A stretch of DNA of 47,089 nt from DASYYE01 sp035946955. Its GTDB lineage: Bacteria > Actinomycetota > Actinomycetes > Streptosporangiales > Streptosporangiaceae. The stretch is from assembly GCA_035946955.1 (NCBI GenBank), contig DASYYE010000204.1, positions 1 to 47,089 of the forward strand, in the 5' to 3' direction. Shown piece after piece: positions 16,417 through 23,855 of this stretch. The position numbers were made by a program, and so were the translations under genes. Each line of letters begins with the position of its first letter. The stretch's first letter is position 1. Below the pieces are notes generated by a model. The model had not been told where the DNA came from. It saw only the letters and a list, made by a program, of their open reading frames with translations, and did no database searches.

Positions 16417-17370
16417 CTACGACTCCCGCAGTGAGCGGCCGGTCTTGGCGAGGAACACGTCGTCGAGGCTGGGACGCTGCAGCGCGATCGAGCCGAGCTC
16501 CACGCCACCGCCGTCGAGGACCCGCAGGATCTGCGGGATGGCGGTCGCGCCGGTCTCCACGTACAGCCGCAGCCCGTTGTCCTCCACCTCGAGCTTGTGC
16601 ACGTAGGGCTGGTCGCTGAGCAGCTCGGCGGCGTGCGGGGTGGAGCCGTTGAGTGCGACCGTGAGCACGTCACCGGCGATCTCACGCTTGAGCTCGTCAG
16701 GGGTGCCGGAGGCGACGATCTCCCCGTGGTCGATGATCGCGATCCGGTCGCACAGGGCGTCGGCTTCCTCCAGGTAGTGGGTGGTGAGGAAGACCGTCAT
16801 GCCCTCGCTGCGCAGCCGCCTGACCTCACCCCACATGTGGGCGCGGCTCTGTGGGTCTAAACCGGCGGTCGGCTCGTCGAGGAAGAGCACCTTGGGGGAA
16901 TGGATCACTCCCAGGGCGATGTCCACCCGGCGGCGCTGCCCACCCGAGTACGTCTTGCACTGCCGGTCGCCGTACTCACTGAGCTGGAACGCCGCCAGCG
17001 CCGCGGTCGCACGCCGGATGGCCTCCGCCTTGTGGATGCCGTACATGCGGGCCTGCAGCACCAGTTCCTCACGGGCGGTCAGGTTGTCCCAGGTGCCGCT
17101 GCCCTGGGCGACGTAACCAACGCGGCAGCGGACTTCGCCGGGCTCGCGGCGCAGGTCCGCGCCCGCGATCGTGGCATCGCCGCCGTCGGGGATGATCAGC
17201 GTGCACAGCATCCGCAACGTGGTCGTCTTGCCCGCCCCATTGGGCCCGAGGAACCCGAAGACCTCCCCTTCGTCGACCGCGAGGTCGACGCCACGGACGG
17301 CCTCTACTGTGGCCGCCTTGCGGCCCTTACCGGAATGGAAGGACTTGCGCAGGCCCTTGGTCTCGATCAT
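16417..17370 (-). CDS. ABC transporter ATP-binding protein (DrrA-like)
   Basis: The start at ATG 17370 (M-I-E-T-K-G-L) was chosen because GGGAG lies 8 bases upstream. A GTG at 17394 has no such site. The 317-residue ATPase shows Walker A G-P-N-G-A-G-K-T-T-T, signature Y-S-G-G-Q-R-R-R, Walker B V-L-F-L-D-E-P-T-A-G-L-D-P, and the H-loop T-T-H-Y-L-E-E-A. The C-terminal extension of about 90 residues is the daunorubicin-resistance type domain. With the permease it should export a hydrophobic or glycosylated metabolite. It leads the operon running to the ketosynthase at 10323. Confidence 0.93.
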   Translation of the reverse strand: MIETKGLRKSFHSGKGRKAATVEAVRGVDLAVDEGEVFGFLGPNGAGKTTTLRMLCTLIIPDGGDATIAGADLRREPGEVRCRVGYVAQGSGTWDNLTAREELVLQARMYGIHKAEAIRRATAALAAFQLSEYGDRQCKTYSGGQRRRVDIALGVIHSPKVLFLDEPTAGLDPQSRAHMWGEVRRLRSEGMTVFLTTHYLEEADALCDRIAIIDHGEIVASGTPDELKREIAGDVLTVALNGSTPHAAELLSDQPYVHKLEVEDNGLRLYVETGATAIPQILRVLDGGGVELGSIALQRPSLDDVFLAKTGRSLRES

Positions 17371-17594
17371 GTGGAAAACTCCCGCCCATGACACGGGCCG
17401 CGAGACACCGGCCCAGGAGGTGTCGGAGCGAGCCTAATGCGCCGGTAATGACCTGGACAACGGCTGATTTAAGCCACCTTGCCCGGGCGAAACGGCCCAG
17501 CCCGCCGTTCCCGGCCCGCCGGACTAGCGTCTGTGTTCGAAACCCACCCTCCACGCCGTCCATGCCATGCGCCGCGGGAGCCGTTCCATGATCC

Positions 17595-17632
17595 GTTCAG
17601 ATTTTCCCCCCAATAAGGGGGAAAATCTGAAC
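17595..17632. terminator. Perfect 16-bp inverted repeat between the GT1 and ABC genes
   Basis: GTTCAGATTTTCCCCC (17595-17610) and its exact complement (17617-17632) flank CAATAA. It lies 28 bp past the stop of the minus-strand glycosyltransferase gene and about 225 bp before the ABC ATPase start. A terminator of the ACP-glycosyltransferase unit is the simplest reading. No T-run follows the stem on the minus strand, and the AT-rich arms are unlike the surrounding DNA, so an operator or a transposon trace is also possible. Confidence 0.6.
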
Positions 17633-17660
17633 TACTGATGGTTTTCCACAGGGGACGGCG

Positions 17661-18827
17661 CTACATGGCGAGGCGTTCCAGGTGGTCGGCTGCGGTCTTT
17701 GCGCCGCCTGCCGCGAGGTAGGACTCGCTCGCGCGGCGGGCCGCGGCGCGGTACGAGGGGTCGTCGAGCACGCTGAGCAGCGCGGCCCGGAGTTCGGCCG
17801 GGCTGACCCGGCCGAACTTGACCCGGATCCCGGCTCCGGCGGCGGCGACCTGGGCCGCGTTGATCGGCTGGTCGTGCCGGATCGGGGCGACGACCAGCGG
17901 GACCCCGGCGGCCATGGCCTCGCTTACGGTGTTGAGGCCGCCGTGGCTGACCACCGCGGCCATGTGCGGCAGCAGGTCCAGGAGTGGCACCCGCGGCGCC
18001 ATGAGGATGTGCTCGGGCAGGCCGGAGAACATCCCCTCCGGGGCGACCACGATGCCCTGCACACGCTCACCCAATGGGAGCAGCGCCTCGACCGCGCGGG
18101 TGTAGAAGTCGGCAGGGCCGGTAGCGATGGTCTCCGCGAGCGTGCCCACGGTGACGAGGACCGCGCGGCGGGCCCGGTCGAGGAAGTCCCACTGGAACGC
18201 CGGGCTGGCCGGGCGGGGGCCGACCGACGCGCCGACCAGCGCGAAGTGCGGGGGGAACGAGTCACCGGCCAGTGCGGCCCCGGTGAAAGCGATCACGAGG
18301 TGCGGGGAGAAACGCAGGTCAGCGTCGCCATCAGGGGGGAGGCCAGCCTCGGCGCGCAGGGCGGTCATGTGGCCGCGGACCCACGCGTCGACTTTGGGCA
18401 GTGCGGCCAGTGGGTGGCCCAGCTCCATAGTGGACGCGCACATCGAGGCCCACGGCAGGTTATGTCTTTGTGCCACCAGCGCACCTGACAGCGCGGCCTG
18501 GTCCACGGCGAGCACGTCCGGCTGGTACTCATGCACGGCCTTGTCCACGCCCGGCAGGGTGAAGCGCGCGAACGGGACGATGAACCCCTCCCACAGCGAC
18601 TTCACAGCGGCCGTGCCCGTGTCGGACAGCCCCCGGTGCAGGCGCATGCCGGTCTGGTACACCGTGGCGTCGGGGCCCAGCATCGCGGCCAGCCGCGACC
18701 GCGAGCCTGCCCAGGCGACCTCATGCCCGCGCTGGGCCAGCTCCCAGGCCACAGCACTGGCAGGGTTGACGTGGCCGGCCAGCGGCGGCACCACGAACAG
18801 GAACCGGCGCCGGCCAGCCCCACTCAT
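17661..18827 (-). CDS. GT1-family (UGT/MGT-type) glycosyltransferase
   Basis: The 388-residue protein has the GT-B fold of nucleotide-sugar natural-product glycosyltransferases. The N-terminal acceptor motif is P-P-L-A-G-H-V-N-P near residue 14, containing the catalytic His. The C-terminal donor-binding PSPG-like stretch is S-H-G-G-L-N-T-V-S-E-A-M-A-A-G-V-P, with H-D-Q-P-I-N-A near residue 320. It resembles macrolide and zeaxanthin glucosyltransferases. Its ATG overlaps the TGA of the preceding ACP gene in ATGA, so translation is coupled. It probably adds a sugar to the product of the surrounding enzymes. No sugar-biosynthesis genes are present, so a common donor such as UDP-glucose is likely. 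Confidence 0.9.
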   Translation of the reverse strand: MSGAGRRRFLFVVPPLAGHVNPASAVAWELAQRGHEVAWAGSRSRLAAMLGPDATVYQTGMRLHRGLSDTGTAAVKSLWEGFIVPFARFTLPGVDKAVHEYQPDVLAVDQAALSGALVAQRHNLPWASMCASTMELGHPLAALPKVDAWVRGHMTALRAEAGLPPDGDADLRFSPHLVIAFTGAALAGDSFPPHFALVGASVGPRPASPAFQWDFLDRARRAVLVTVGTLAETIATGPADFYTRAVEALLPLGERVQGIVVAPEGMFSGLPEHILMAPRVPLLDLLPHMAAVVSHGGLNTVSEAMAAGVPLVVAPIRHDQPINAAQVAAAGAGIRVKFGRVSPAELRAALLSVLDDPSYRAAARRASESYLAAGGAKTAADHLERLAM

Positions 18828-19162
18828 GTGCCCGCCTGCGATACGGCCACGGCCGGCCGCGACGACGCGACATAGGCCACCACGTCGCCGACGGTCAGGT
18901 CGATGAGCTGGTCGATGTCCAGGTCGGCCAGGTAGGCGACCAGATCCACCTGCTCGCCGTACTTGTCAGCGAGCAGCCCGGCGAGTGCGGTCAGTTCGAT
19001 GCTCTCCAGCCGGAGGTCGCCTTCGATCCGGGAGGCGGACGTGACCGCGGCGGCCCACTGCCCGTCCTCCCCGGTGACCTGCTGGAGCATGGCAGTCAGT
19101 TCCGCGAGCAGGAACGGCGCGGCCGGGCCGGCTGGTTCGGTGTCCGTCGGCTGCTGTGGCAT
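18824..19162 (-). CDS. Acyl carrier protein-like protein
   Basis: This 112-residue acidic protein resembles a carrier protein. The candidate phosphopantetheine serine lies in G-D-L-R-L-E-S-I-E-L-T-A-L, followed by helix III (D-L-T-V-G-D-V-V-A-Y-V). There is an N-terminal extension of about 20 residues rich in Pro and Thr. The gene is divergent from the C-domain operon at 19441 and overlaps the glycosyltransferase gene by 4 bases. Coupling of an ACP with a glycosyltransferase suggests that sugar transfer may happen while the acyl chain is still carrier-bound, which is inference only. Confidence 0.8.
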   Translation of the reverse strand: MPQQPTDTEPAGPAAPFLLAELTAMLQQVTGEDGQWAAAVTSASRIEGDLRLESIELTALAGLLADKYGEQVDLVAYLADLDIDQLIDLTVGDVVAYVASSRPAVAVSQAGT

Positions 19163-19440
19163 CTCCGGCCCTCCTCACCCCACCCGACACTCTGGAAGGG
19201 CACGCGGTCATTGTGCCTCATCAGCAGCAATGGCCGGTAAATCACTGTCGTCCCGGGCCGAAATCAGCACCTGTACCAGGAGTAAATGGGAGGAGTAAGA
19301 TCCGGCTCATCCTGCCTGGAAGCGGGGATGGAAGCGGCATTGCGGTGCACGGTGCGTGACGGTGGTGGGGCCACATCGCGGTGGACAGCGCCTGACACGT
19401 ACGGGAGCGGCGGCTAGTCACACGGCGGTGGTGGGGCGCA
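19163..19440. promoter_or_regulatory. Divergent promoter region of the ACP-GT and C-KAS III operons
   Basis: This 278-bp gap separates two divergent operons and must hold both promoters. The stretch about 19208-19295 has fewer G and C than its surroundings, as expected for promoters. No convincing -35/-10 pair or long palindrome was found. Confidence 0.45.
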
Positions 19441-20802
19441 ATGGCGGTGGTGGAGCGGATCCGGATCCCCTTCGAGGGGACGGGCGCGGGTGTCGGTGAC
19501 CTGTCATGGGGTCAGCAGGACATCTGGAACACAATCTTGGAACAGCACACCTCGCTGGGCGTGGGCGGGGCGTTTCCGCTGCCCGCAGGCAAGACCGTCG
19601 CGGACGTCGCGGCGGACATGGGGTACCTGGTGAGCCGCCACCCCTCGCTGCGGACCCGGCTGAGGTTCGGCCCTGATGGGCGGCCCAAGCAGGTGGTCTC
19701 CAGCTCTGGTGAGGTCGTGCTGGAGGTTGTCGAGGCCGACGGGGACGACCCTGGCGAAACCGCCGAGGAACTGTACCGCCAGTACCATGCCAGGAACTTC
19801 GAATACGAGACCGAGTGGCCGATCCGCTGGGCCGTAGTGTGCTCACACGGCAAGGCCACCCACTTTGTGTCCGAGATCTGTCACCTGGCCCTGGACGGCG
19901 AGGGCGCCATGGCGCTGGCCGCTGACATGGAGAGCCCCGACCGTGCGGCCGGGCGCGAACTGCCGCTGGTTGTCGCGATGCAGCCGCTGGAGCAGGCCCG
20001 CTGGCAGGCCAGCGAAGCCGGGCAGCGGACGAACCAGGCTGCCCTGCGGTACTGGGAGAAACTGCTGCGCGCCATCCCCGCCCGCCGGTTCCCCGGGTCT
20101 ACTGACGAACGCGATCCGCGCTACTGGGACCTACGCTTCGACTCCCCCGCCACGCACCTGGCCGTCCAGATGGTGGCCGCCCGCACCCGGGCGAGCAGTT
20201 CCACGGTGCTGCTGGCGGCCGCTGCGGTCAGCTTCGCGTCGGTCACCGGCATCAACCCCGCGGTCATCCGGGTGGAGGTGGACAACAGGTTCCGGCGCGG
20301 GCTGGCGGACTCGGTCAGTCCGGTGGGTCAGAGCGGGATCTGCGCGATCGACGTCGCGGACGCCACCTTCGACCAGGTGGTCTCGCGGGCGTTCCGCTCC
20401 GCCATGGGCGCTTACAAGCACGGGTACTACAACCCGGACCAACTGGACGCTCTCGTCGCCAGGGTCGGTAGAGAACGGGGCGAGGAACTCGACCTCGAGT
20501 GCTACGTCAATGACCGCAGGCTGGTCAACCGGGAAGAACCAGACGGGCACCCCCCGGCCATCGATGACGTGCGTGAGGCGCTGCCGCACTCGGTGATGAG
20601 CTGGGGGCCACCGCTGACCGAGCCGAACGGGAGCTGTTTCCTGCACATCAACGACGTGCCAGGCACCATGAACTGCCAACTGTTCGCCGACACGCGCTAC
20701 ATGTCACCGGCTCACATGGAGGCTTACCTGCGCGGGTTCGAGACGGTCACCGTCGCGGCGGCCGCTGACCTGGCTGCCCCTACCGGCGTTTCGGCACAAT
20801 GA
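19441..20802 (+). CDS. Free-standing condensation-domain protein
   Basis: This 453-residue protein is one C-domain with no other domain. Family marks are L-S-W-G-Q-Q-D-I-W-N near residue 21, S-R-H-P-S-L-R-T-R-L, and the active-site motif C-H-L-A-L-D-G with catalytic His148 and Asp152. Only the first, dispensable His is changed. Later marks are S-S-T-V-L-L-A-A-A-A-V and V-D-N-R-F-R. It should join an acyl group on a carrier protein to an amine or alcohol acceptor. It is the first gene of a plus-strand operon and overlaps the KAS III-like gene by 4 bases (ATGA). It is related in type to the 608-residue C-domain protein at 1074-2900, which has a weaker active site. Confidence 0.85.
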   Translation: MAVVERIRIPFEGTGAGVGDLSWGQQDIWNTILEQHTSLGVGGAFPLPAGKTVADVAADMGYLVSRHPSLRTRLRFGPDGRPKQVVSSSGEVVLEVVEADGDDPGETAEELYRQYHARNFEYETEWPIRWAVVCSHGKATHFVSEICHLALDGEGAMALAADMESPDRAAGRELPLVVAMQPLEQARWQASEAGQRTNQAALRYWEKLLRAIPARRFPGSTDERDPRYWDLRFDSPATHLAVQMVAARTRASSSTVLLAAAAVSFASVTGINPAVIRVEVDNRFRRGLADSVSPVGQSGICAIDVADATFDQVVSRAFRSAMGAYKHGYYNPDQLDALVARVGRERGEELDLECYVNDRRLVNREEPDGHPPAIDDVREALPHSVMSWGPPLTEPNGSCFLHINDVPGTMNCQLFADTRYMSPAHMEAYLRGFETVTVAAAADLAAPTGVSAQ

Positions 20803-21731
20803 CCTCACTTGCCGGGGTGGCGACCTACCTGCCGGAGCAGCGCTTCACGATCGAAGACCTGGCAGGTCCGCTGGGCCTGACACCCATGCAGGTGAAGCTG
20901 TTCCGGCGCTTCCATGGGCTCGACGAGGTCCGCCGCGACCCGGACGGCACCCTGGCCGACCTGCTGACCAGCGCAGCTGCCGGGCTCACCGGCCTGGCGG
21001 GCCAGGAACACCGGGTTCGGTATGTCATCCATGCCCGGAGCATGGCAGTGGTCGCCCCCTACCCGCACAACCCACTGCACGAGGTGTGCCGCGCCCTCGG
21101 ACTGGGCCACGCCACCGCTTTCACGGTGAGCCACCACGCCTGCGCGACCGGGCTGCTCGCCCTGGACATGGCCGGCCGGCTGCTGGCTGGTGACGGGGAC
21201 GCGGATGCGCTGGCGCTGGTCCTCACCGGCGAGAAGGCGTTCACCCGCGACGCGCAGCTCGTGCCGGAGACCTCAGTGTTCGGCGAGGGGGCCGCGGCAT
21301 GCCTGGTCCGCGCCGGCGGGGACCAGGACCGGCTGCTCGCCTACGCCGTGAACACCCAGGGCGAGTTCGACGGGCGGCTGGAGGACGACCCGGAACTGCT
21401 GGGGCGCTACCAGCGGGAGTACCCCGGCTGGCTCGCGGCGGCGGTGACGGCCGCGCTGTCACAGGCCGGGACGGGCCTCGACGAGGTCAGCCTGATCCTG
21501 CCGCACAACGTCAATGCGGTGTCATGGCGCAAACTGTGCCGCCGTACCGGGTTCCCGGTCGAGCGTGTCCTGCTGGACAACGTGCCGGTGACCGGGCACA
21601 CGTTCTGCGCGGACGGGTTCTTCAACTATCAGACCGCGCTGCGGCGTGGGCTGCTGCGGCCCGGTGACCGTTACCTCATGGCCGCAGCCGGCCTGGGTGC
21701 GACGTTTTCGGCCATGGTGTTCGAGCACTGA
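20799..21731 (+). CDS. KAS III (FabH)-like ketosynthase
   Basis: This 310-residue thiolase-fold enzyme has the nucleophile Cys115 in S-H-H-A-C-A-T-G and His236 in I-L-P-H-N-V-N. At the place of the third FabH residue, normally Asn in G-N-T-S, it reads G-H-T-F (His267). KAS III enzymes join an acyl-CoA or acyl thioester to malonyl-ACP, or in natural-product pathways transfer acyl groups to O or N. The change in the triad suggests altered chemistry, as in PqsC- or CerJ-type enzymes. It overlaps the C-domain gene by 4 bases and is 21 bp from the next ACP gene. A partner lacking the Cys lies just beyond that ACP. Confidence 0.85.
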   Translation: MTSLAGVATYLPEQRFTIEDLAGPLGLTPMQVKLFRRFHGLDEVRRDPDGTLADLLTSAAAGLTGLAGQEHRVRYVIHARSMAVVAPYPHNPLHEVCRALGLGHATAFTVSHHACATGLLALDMAGRLLAGDGDADALALVLTGEKAFTRDAQLVPETSVFGEGAAACLVRAGGDQDRLLAYAVNTQGEFDGRLEDDPELLGRYQREYPGWLAAAVTAALSQAGTGLDEVSLILPHNVNAVSWRKLCRRTGFPVERVLLDNVPVTGHTFCADGFFNYQTALRRGLLRPGDRYLMAAAGLGATFSAMVFEH

Positions 21732-21752
21732 GACATCAAGGAGCGGACCGAG

Positions 21753-22046
21753 ATGGAACAGGAAACCGGGACAGCGGAGCTCGACGCGGGGCTGCGGCAG
21801 CAGGTGATGGACTGCATCGACATGCTGCTGACCCGCGTGCTTGGGCACGAGGCGCCGGCCGTGTCGGACGGTACGCGGCTCATGGAGGAACTCGGCCTGC
21901 GCTCAGCCACCATGCTGGAACTCCTGCTGGAACTGGAGGAGGAGCTGAGCATCCAGATCGATGTCGAAGACATCGACCAGGACGACATGACCACGGTCGG
22001 TGACCTCGCCGACTTCATCGCCGGCCACGCACTGAGCGACATCTAG
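21753..22046 (+). CDS. Acyl carrier protein
   Basis: The 97-residue acidic product matches a carrier protein. The phosphopantetheine serine is in E-E-L-G-L-R-S-A-T-M-L-E-L, followed by D-D-M-T-T-V-G-D-L-A-D-F-I. A GGAG-type site (AAGGAGCGG) precedes the ATG. It lies between the two KAS III-like genes with gaps of 21 and 4 bp. That position suggests it is the partner carrier for this pair and is activated by the phosphopantetheinyl transferase at the operon's end. Confidence 0.88.
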   Translation: MEQETGTAELDAGLRQQVMDCIDMLLTRVLGHEAPAVSDGTRLMEELGLRSATMLELLLELEEELSIQIDVEDIDQDDMTTVGDLADFIAGHALSDI

Positions 22047-22050
22047 CTCG

Positions 22051-23025
22051 GTGTACGCCACGGGTCCGCCGGGCACCGGTCCGGGCTGGGCAGCGGACAG
22101 CCAGCCGCTGCGGGTGCAGGCGGCGGGGCGGTGCATGTTCGCCGGGTCGTCACCAGCCGCGCTGGACCCGATGTTGCGGGTGTACCTGTCCGATCTCACC
22201 CGCCCCTATGGCATCGCGCTGCATGACGACCTGCTCCGCCACGGTGATGGGCACTCCTACGGCGACATGGCCGACGTGCTGCTGCCACCCATGCTGGCGG
22301 ACGCCGGCCCGGTCGACCTGGTCGTGCTCGCGTTCGCAGTGCACGACGTGGTGCCCGGGCGCTCGACCGCCAGCCACCTCAGCTACCTGTGCCCGGGTGG
22401 GCCCATGGCGTTCGCCGTGTGCGACCAGGGGGCCGCGGCTCCCTTCACCGGACTGCGGCTGATCCGCGACTATGCCCAGACGGGCGCGTGCCAGCGGGCA
22501 CTGTTGGTGGCCGCCGAGCAGTCGGCGGTCCCCTACGACGGTCACGCCCTGGCTGAAGTGCCGGCCCGCAACGCCGCGGTGGCGGTCGTGTGCGGCCCGG
22601 CTGGGCCCGCCGCTCTCGGCTACCTCGGACAGTACGCGGACGTCACGCCGACCCAAGCGGGTGACCTGCTCGCAGGCGAACTGGACCGGCTGGCTGCGGG
22701 ACGTGGCGGGGTCACCCTGGTGGCCGGCAACGGCATTGCCCGGCAGACGGAGGGCCCGAGGGACCCCCGACGCCGGGCATGGGTGGTGCTGCCCAGGGAC
22801 CTGGACGTGGACCATGTGCTCACGGCGCCGGTGGGGCAGCCGTGCACCGGTGTCTGGTGGGAACTGGCAGGTGGCATCGATAGCTGGGCCGAGGCGGGGC
22901 GCCGGATCCTGCTGACCGACTACGACCCGTTCCTGCGTTACCTGTGCGTCTGCGTGGTGGACATCGAGGCCAGCCAGGCCGGTGCCGCACCAGCCACCAC
23001 GCGCGCGGCACAGCCAGCGCGGTGA
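22051..23025 (+). CDS. KAS III-like partner protein lacking the active-site cysteine
   Basis: This 324-residue product starts at GTG 22051, 4 bp after the ACP stop. The N-terminal half follows the KAS III pattern: V-D-L-V-V-L-A-F-A-V-H-D near residue 90, then F-A-V-C-D-Q-G where FabH has F-D-V-S-A-A-C. The nucleophile position is Gly127, and a Cys sits three residues earlier. The helix after it (G-L-R-L-I-R-D-Y, then A-L-L-V-A-A-E-Q) fits too. It is probably a non-catalytic or differently acting subunit paired with the KAS III enzyme at 20799, as PqsB pairs with PqsC. The family call is from pattern only. It overlaps the next gene by 4 bases. Confidence 0.6.
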   Translation: MYATGPPGTGPGWAADSQPLRVQAAGRCMFAGSSPAALDPMLRVYLSDLTRPYGIALHDDLLRHGDGHSYGDMADVLLPPMLADAGPVDLVVLAFAVHDVVPGRSTASHLSYLCPGGPMAFAVCDQGAAAPFTGLRLIRDYAQTGACQRALLVAAEQSAVPYDGHALAEVPARNAAVAVVCGPAGPAALGYLGQYADVTPTQAGDLLAGELDRLAAGRGGVTLVAGNGIARQTEGPRDPRRRAWVVLPRDLDVDHVLTAPVGQPCTGVWWELAGGIDSWAEAGRRILLTDYDPFLRYLCVCVVDIEASQAGAAPATTRAAQPAR

Positions 23026-23723
23026 GCAGCGACGTTGTCTACGTCTGGCTGGTCAGGACCGACCTGCCAGCGGAGGTCCTTGCTGGCCTGGCGGCGCTGC
23101 TGGACGACACGGAGCGGCAGCGGGCCGCGGCACTGCTCACCGCCAGCGATGCCCGCAGGTTCGTCGCCGCGCACGGAGCCTGCCGCGTGGTCCTTGGTGA
23201 CCACTTGGGCGTGCCTCCGGAAGGGGTGCGCTGGCTGCGCGACCGCCACGGCAAGCCGGAGCTGGCCGGGCCGCTGAGCCAGGTACACGTCAGCGTCTCC
23301 CACGCCGGGACGATCAGCGCGCTGGCACTCACCGGGTCCCGGCGCGTGGGCGTGGACGTGCAGCAGTCCCTGGCCAGCCTCGACGTGACCCGGATGGCGG
23401 CCCGCTACTACCCGCCCACCGAGGCACGTCTCGTCGCGGCCGCACGGCAACCTGTCCAGCAGGTCAGCCGGTTCCTCCGGCTGTGGGCGAGGAAGGAGGC
23501 ATGTGTGAAGGTCACCGGCGGCCGGCTGATGGAGGGCCTGCGGCTGCCAGCCCACGGCCCCAGCCCCGTGGTCGTCCACGCCCCGGGACAGGCGCTGCCA
23601 GGCCCCTACCTGGTGCGCGACCTGGCCGTGCCACCCGGCTTCTACGGTGCCCTCGCCCTCGAGGGCACCTCCTCTTATGTCGTGAAACGCCGCTGGTGGC
23701 CAGCGGCGCCGCCGCCTGACTGA
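23022..23723 (+). CDS. Sfp-type 4'-phosphopantetheinyl transferase
   Basis: The GTG at 23022 overlaps the previous stop (GTGA) and gives a 233-residue protein of normal length. A longer frame from 22944 would run through the previous gene. Family motifs are R-R-V-G-V-D-V-Q-Q around Asp112, L-W-A-R-K-E-A-C-V-K around Glu159, and V-S-V-S-H-A-G near residue 91. The metal-binding D-x-E reads D-x-Q (Gln114), a change seen in some active members. It moves phosphopantetheine from CoA to carrier proteins, turning on the three ACPs of this region. Presence in the operon supports a dedicated assembly line. Confidence 0.92.
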   Translation: MSSDVVYVWLVRTDLPAEVLAGLAALLDDTERQRAAALLTASDARRFVAAHGACRVVLGDHLGVPPEGVRWLRDRHGKPELAGPLSQVHVSVSHAGTISALALTGSRRVGVDVQQSLASLDVTRMAARYYPPTEARLVAAARQPVQQVSRFLRLWARKEACVKVTGGRLMEGLRLPAHGPSPVVVHAPGQALPGPYLVRDLAVPPGFYGALALEGTSSYVVKRRWWPAAPPPD

Positions 23724-23756
23724 GCGCCGCCAGCAGCTGCCCTGGATCCGGACGGC

Positions 23757-23777
23757 TGTGCGGGGAGGCCCCGCACA
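23757..23777 (+). terminator. Hairpin after the phosphopantetheinyl transferase gene
   Basis: TGTGCGGGG and CCCCGCACA form a perfect 9-bp stem with an AGG loop 33 bp after the stop of the operon's last gene. No T-run follows, which is common for actinobacterial terminators. Confidence 0.55.
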
Positions 23778-23780
23778 CGC

Positions 23781-23798
23781 TGTTATGGGGCCGTAACA
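23781..23798. promoter_or_regulatory. Near-palindrome upstream of the GH3 gene
   Basis: TGTTATGGGGCCGTAACA is an 18-bp sequence with 5-bp perfect outer arms (TGTTA/TAACA) and one inner mismatch. It lies 58 bp before the GTG of the GH3 lipoprotein gene. An operator is plausible. No regulator is suggested. Confidence 0.3.
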
Positions 23799-23855
23799 TG
23801 AGTCGGGAGCGGTCCAGCTCAGGCCGGCGGGGTGCCGGTCACGGGAGGTAGCCGA

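Noticed and set aside
17370..17650. Two TTTTCCACA sequences in opposite orientation (17370-17378 and 17642-17650), resembling DnaA boxes
   Set aside because: There are only two, each off consensus, with no origin-type genes or AT-rich unwinding element. One overlaps the ABC start codon.
19286..19396. 36-codon frame after AGGAG in the divergent promoter gap
   Set aside because: The AGGAG is only 3 bases from the ATG and the product has no recognisable feature. It lies where promoters are expected.
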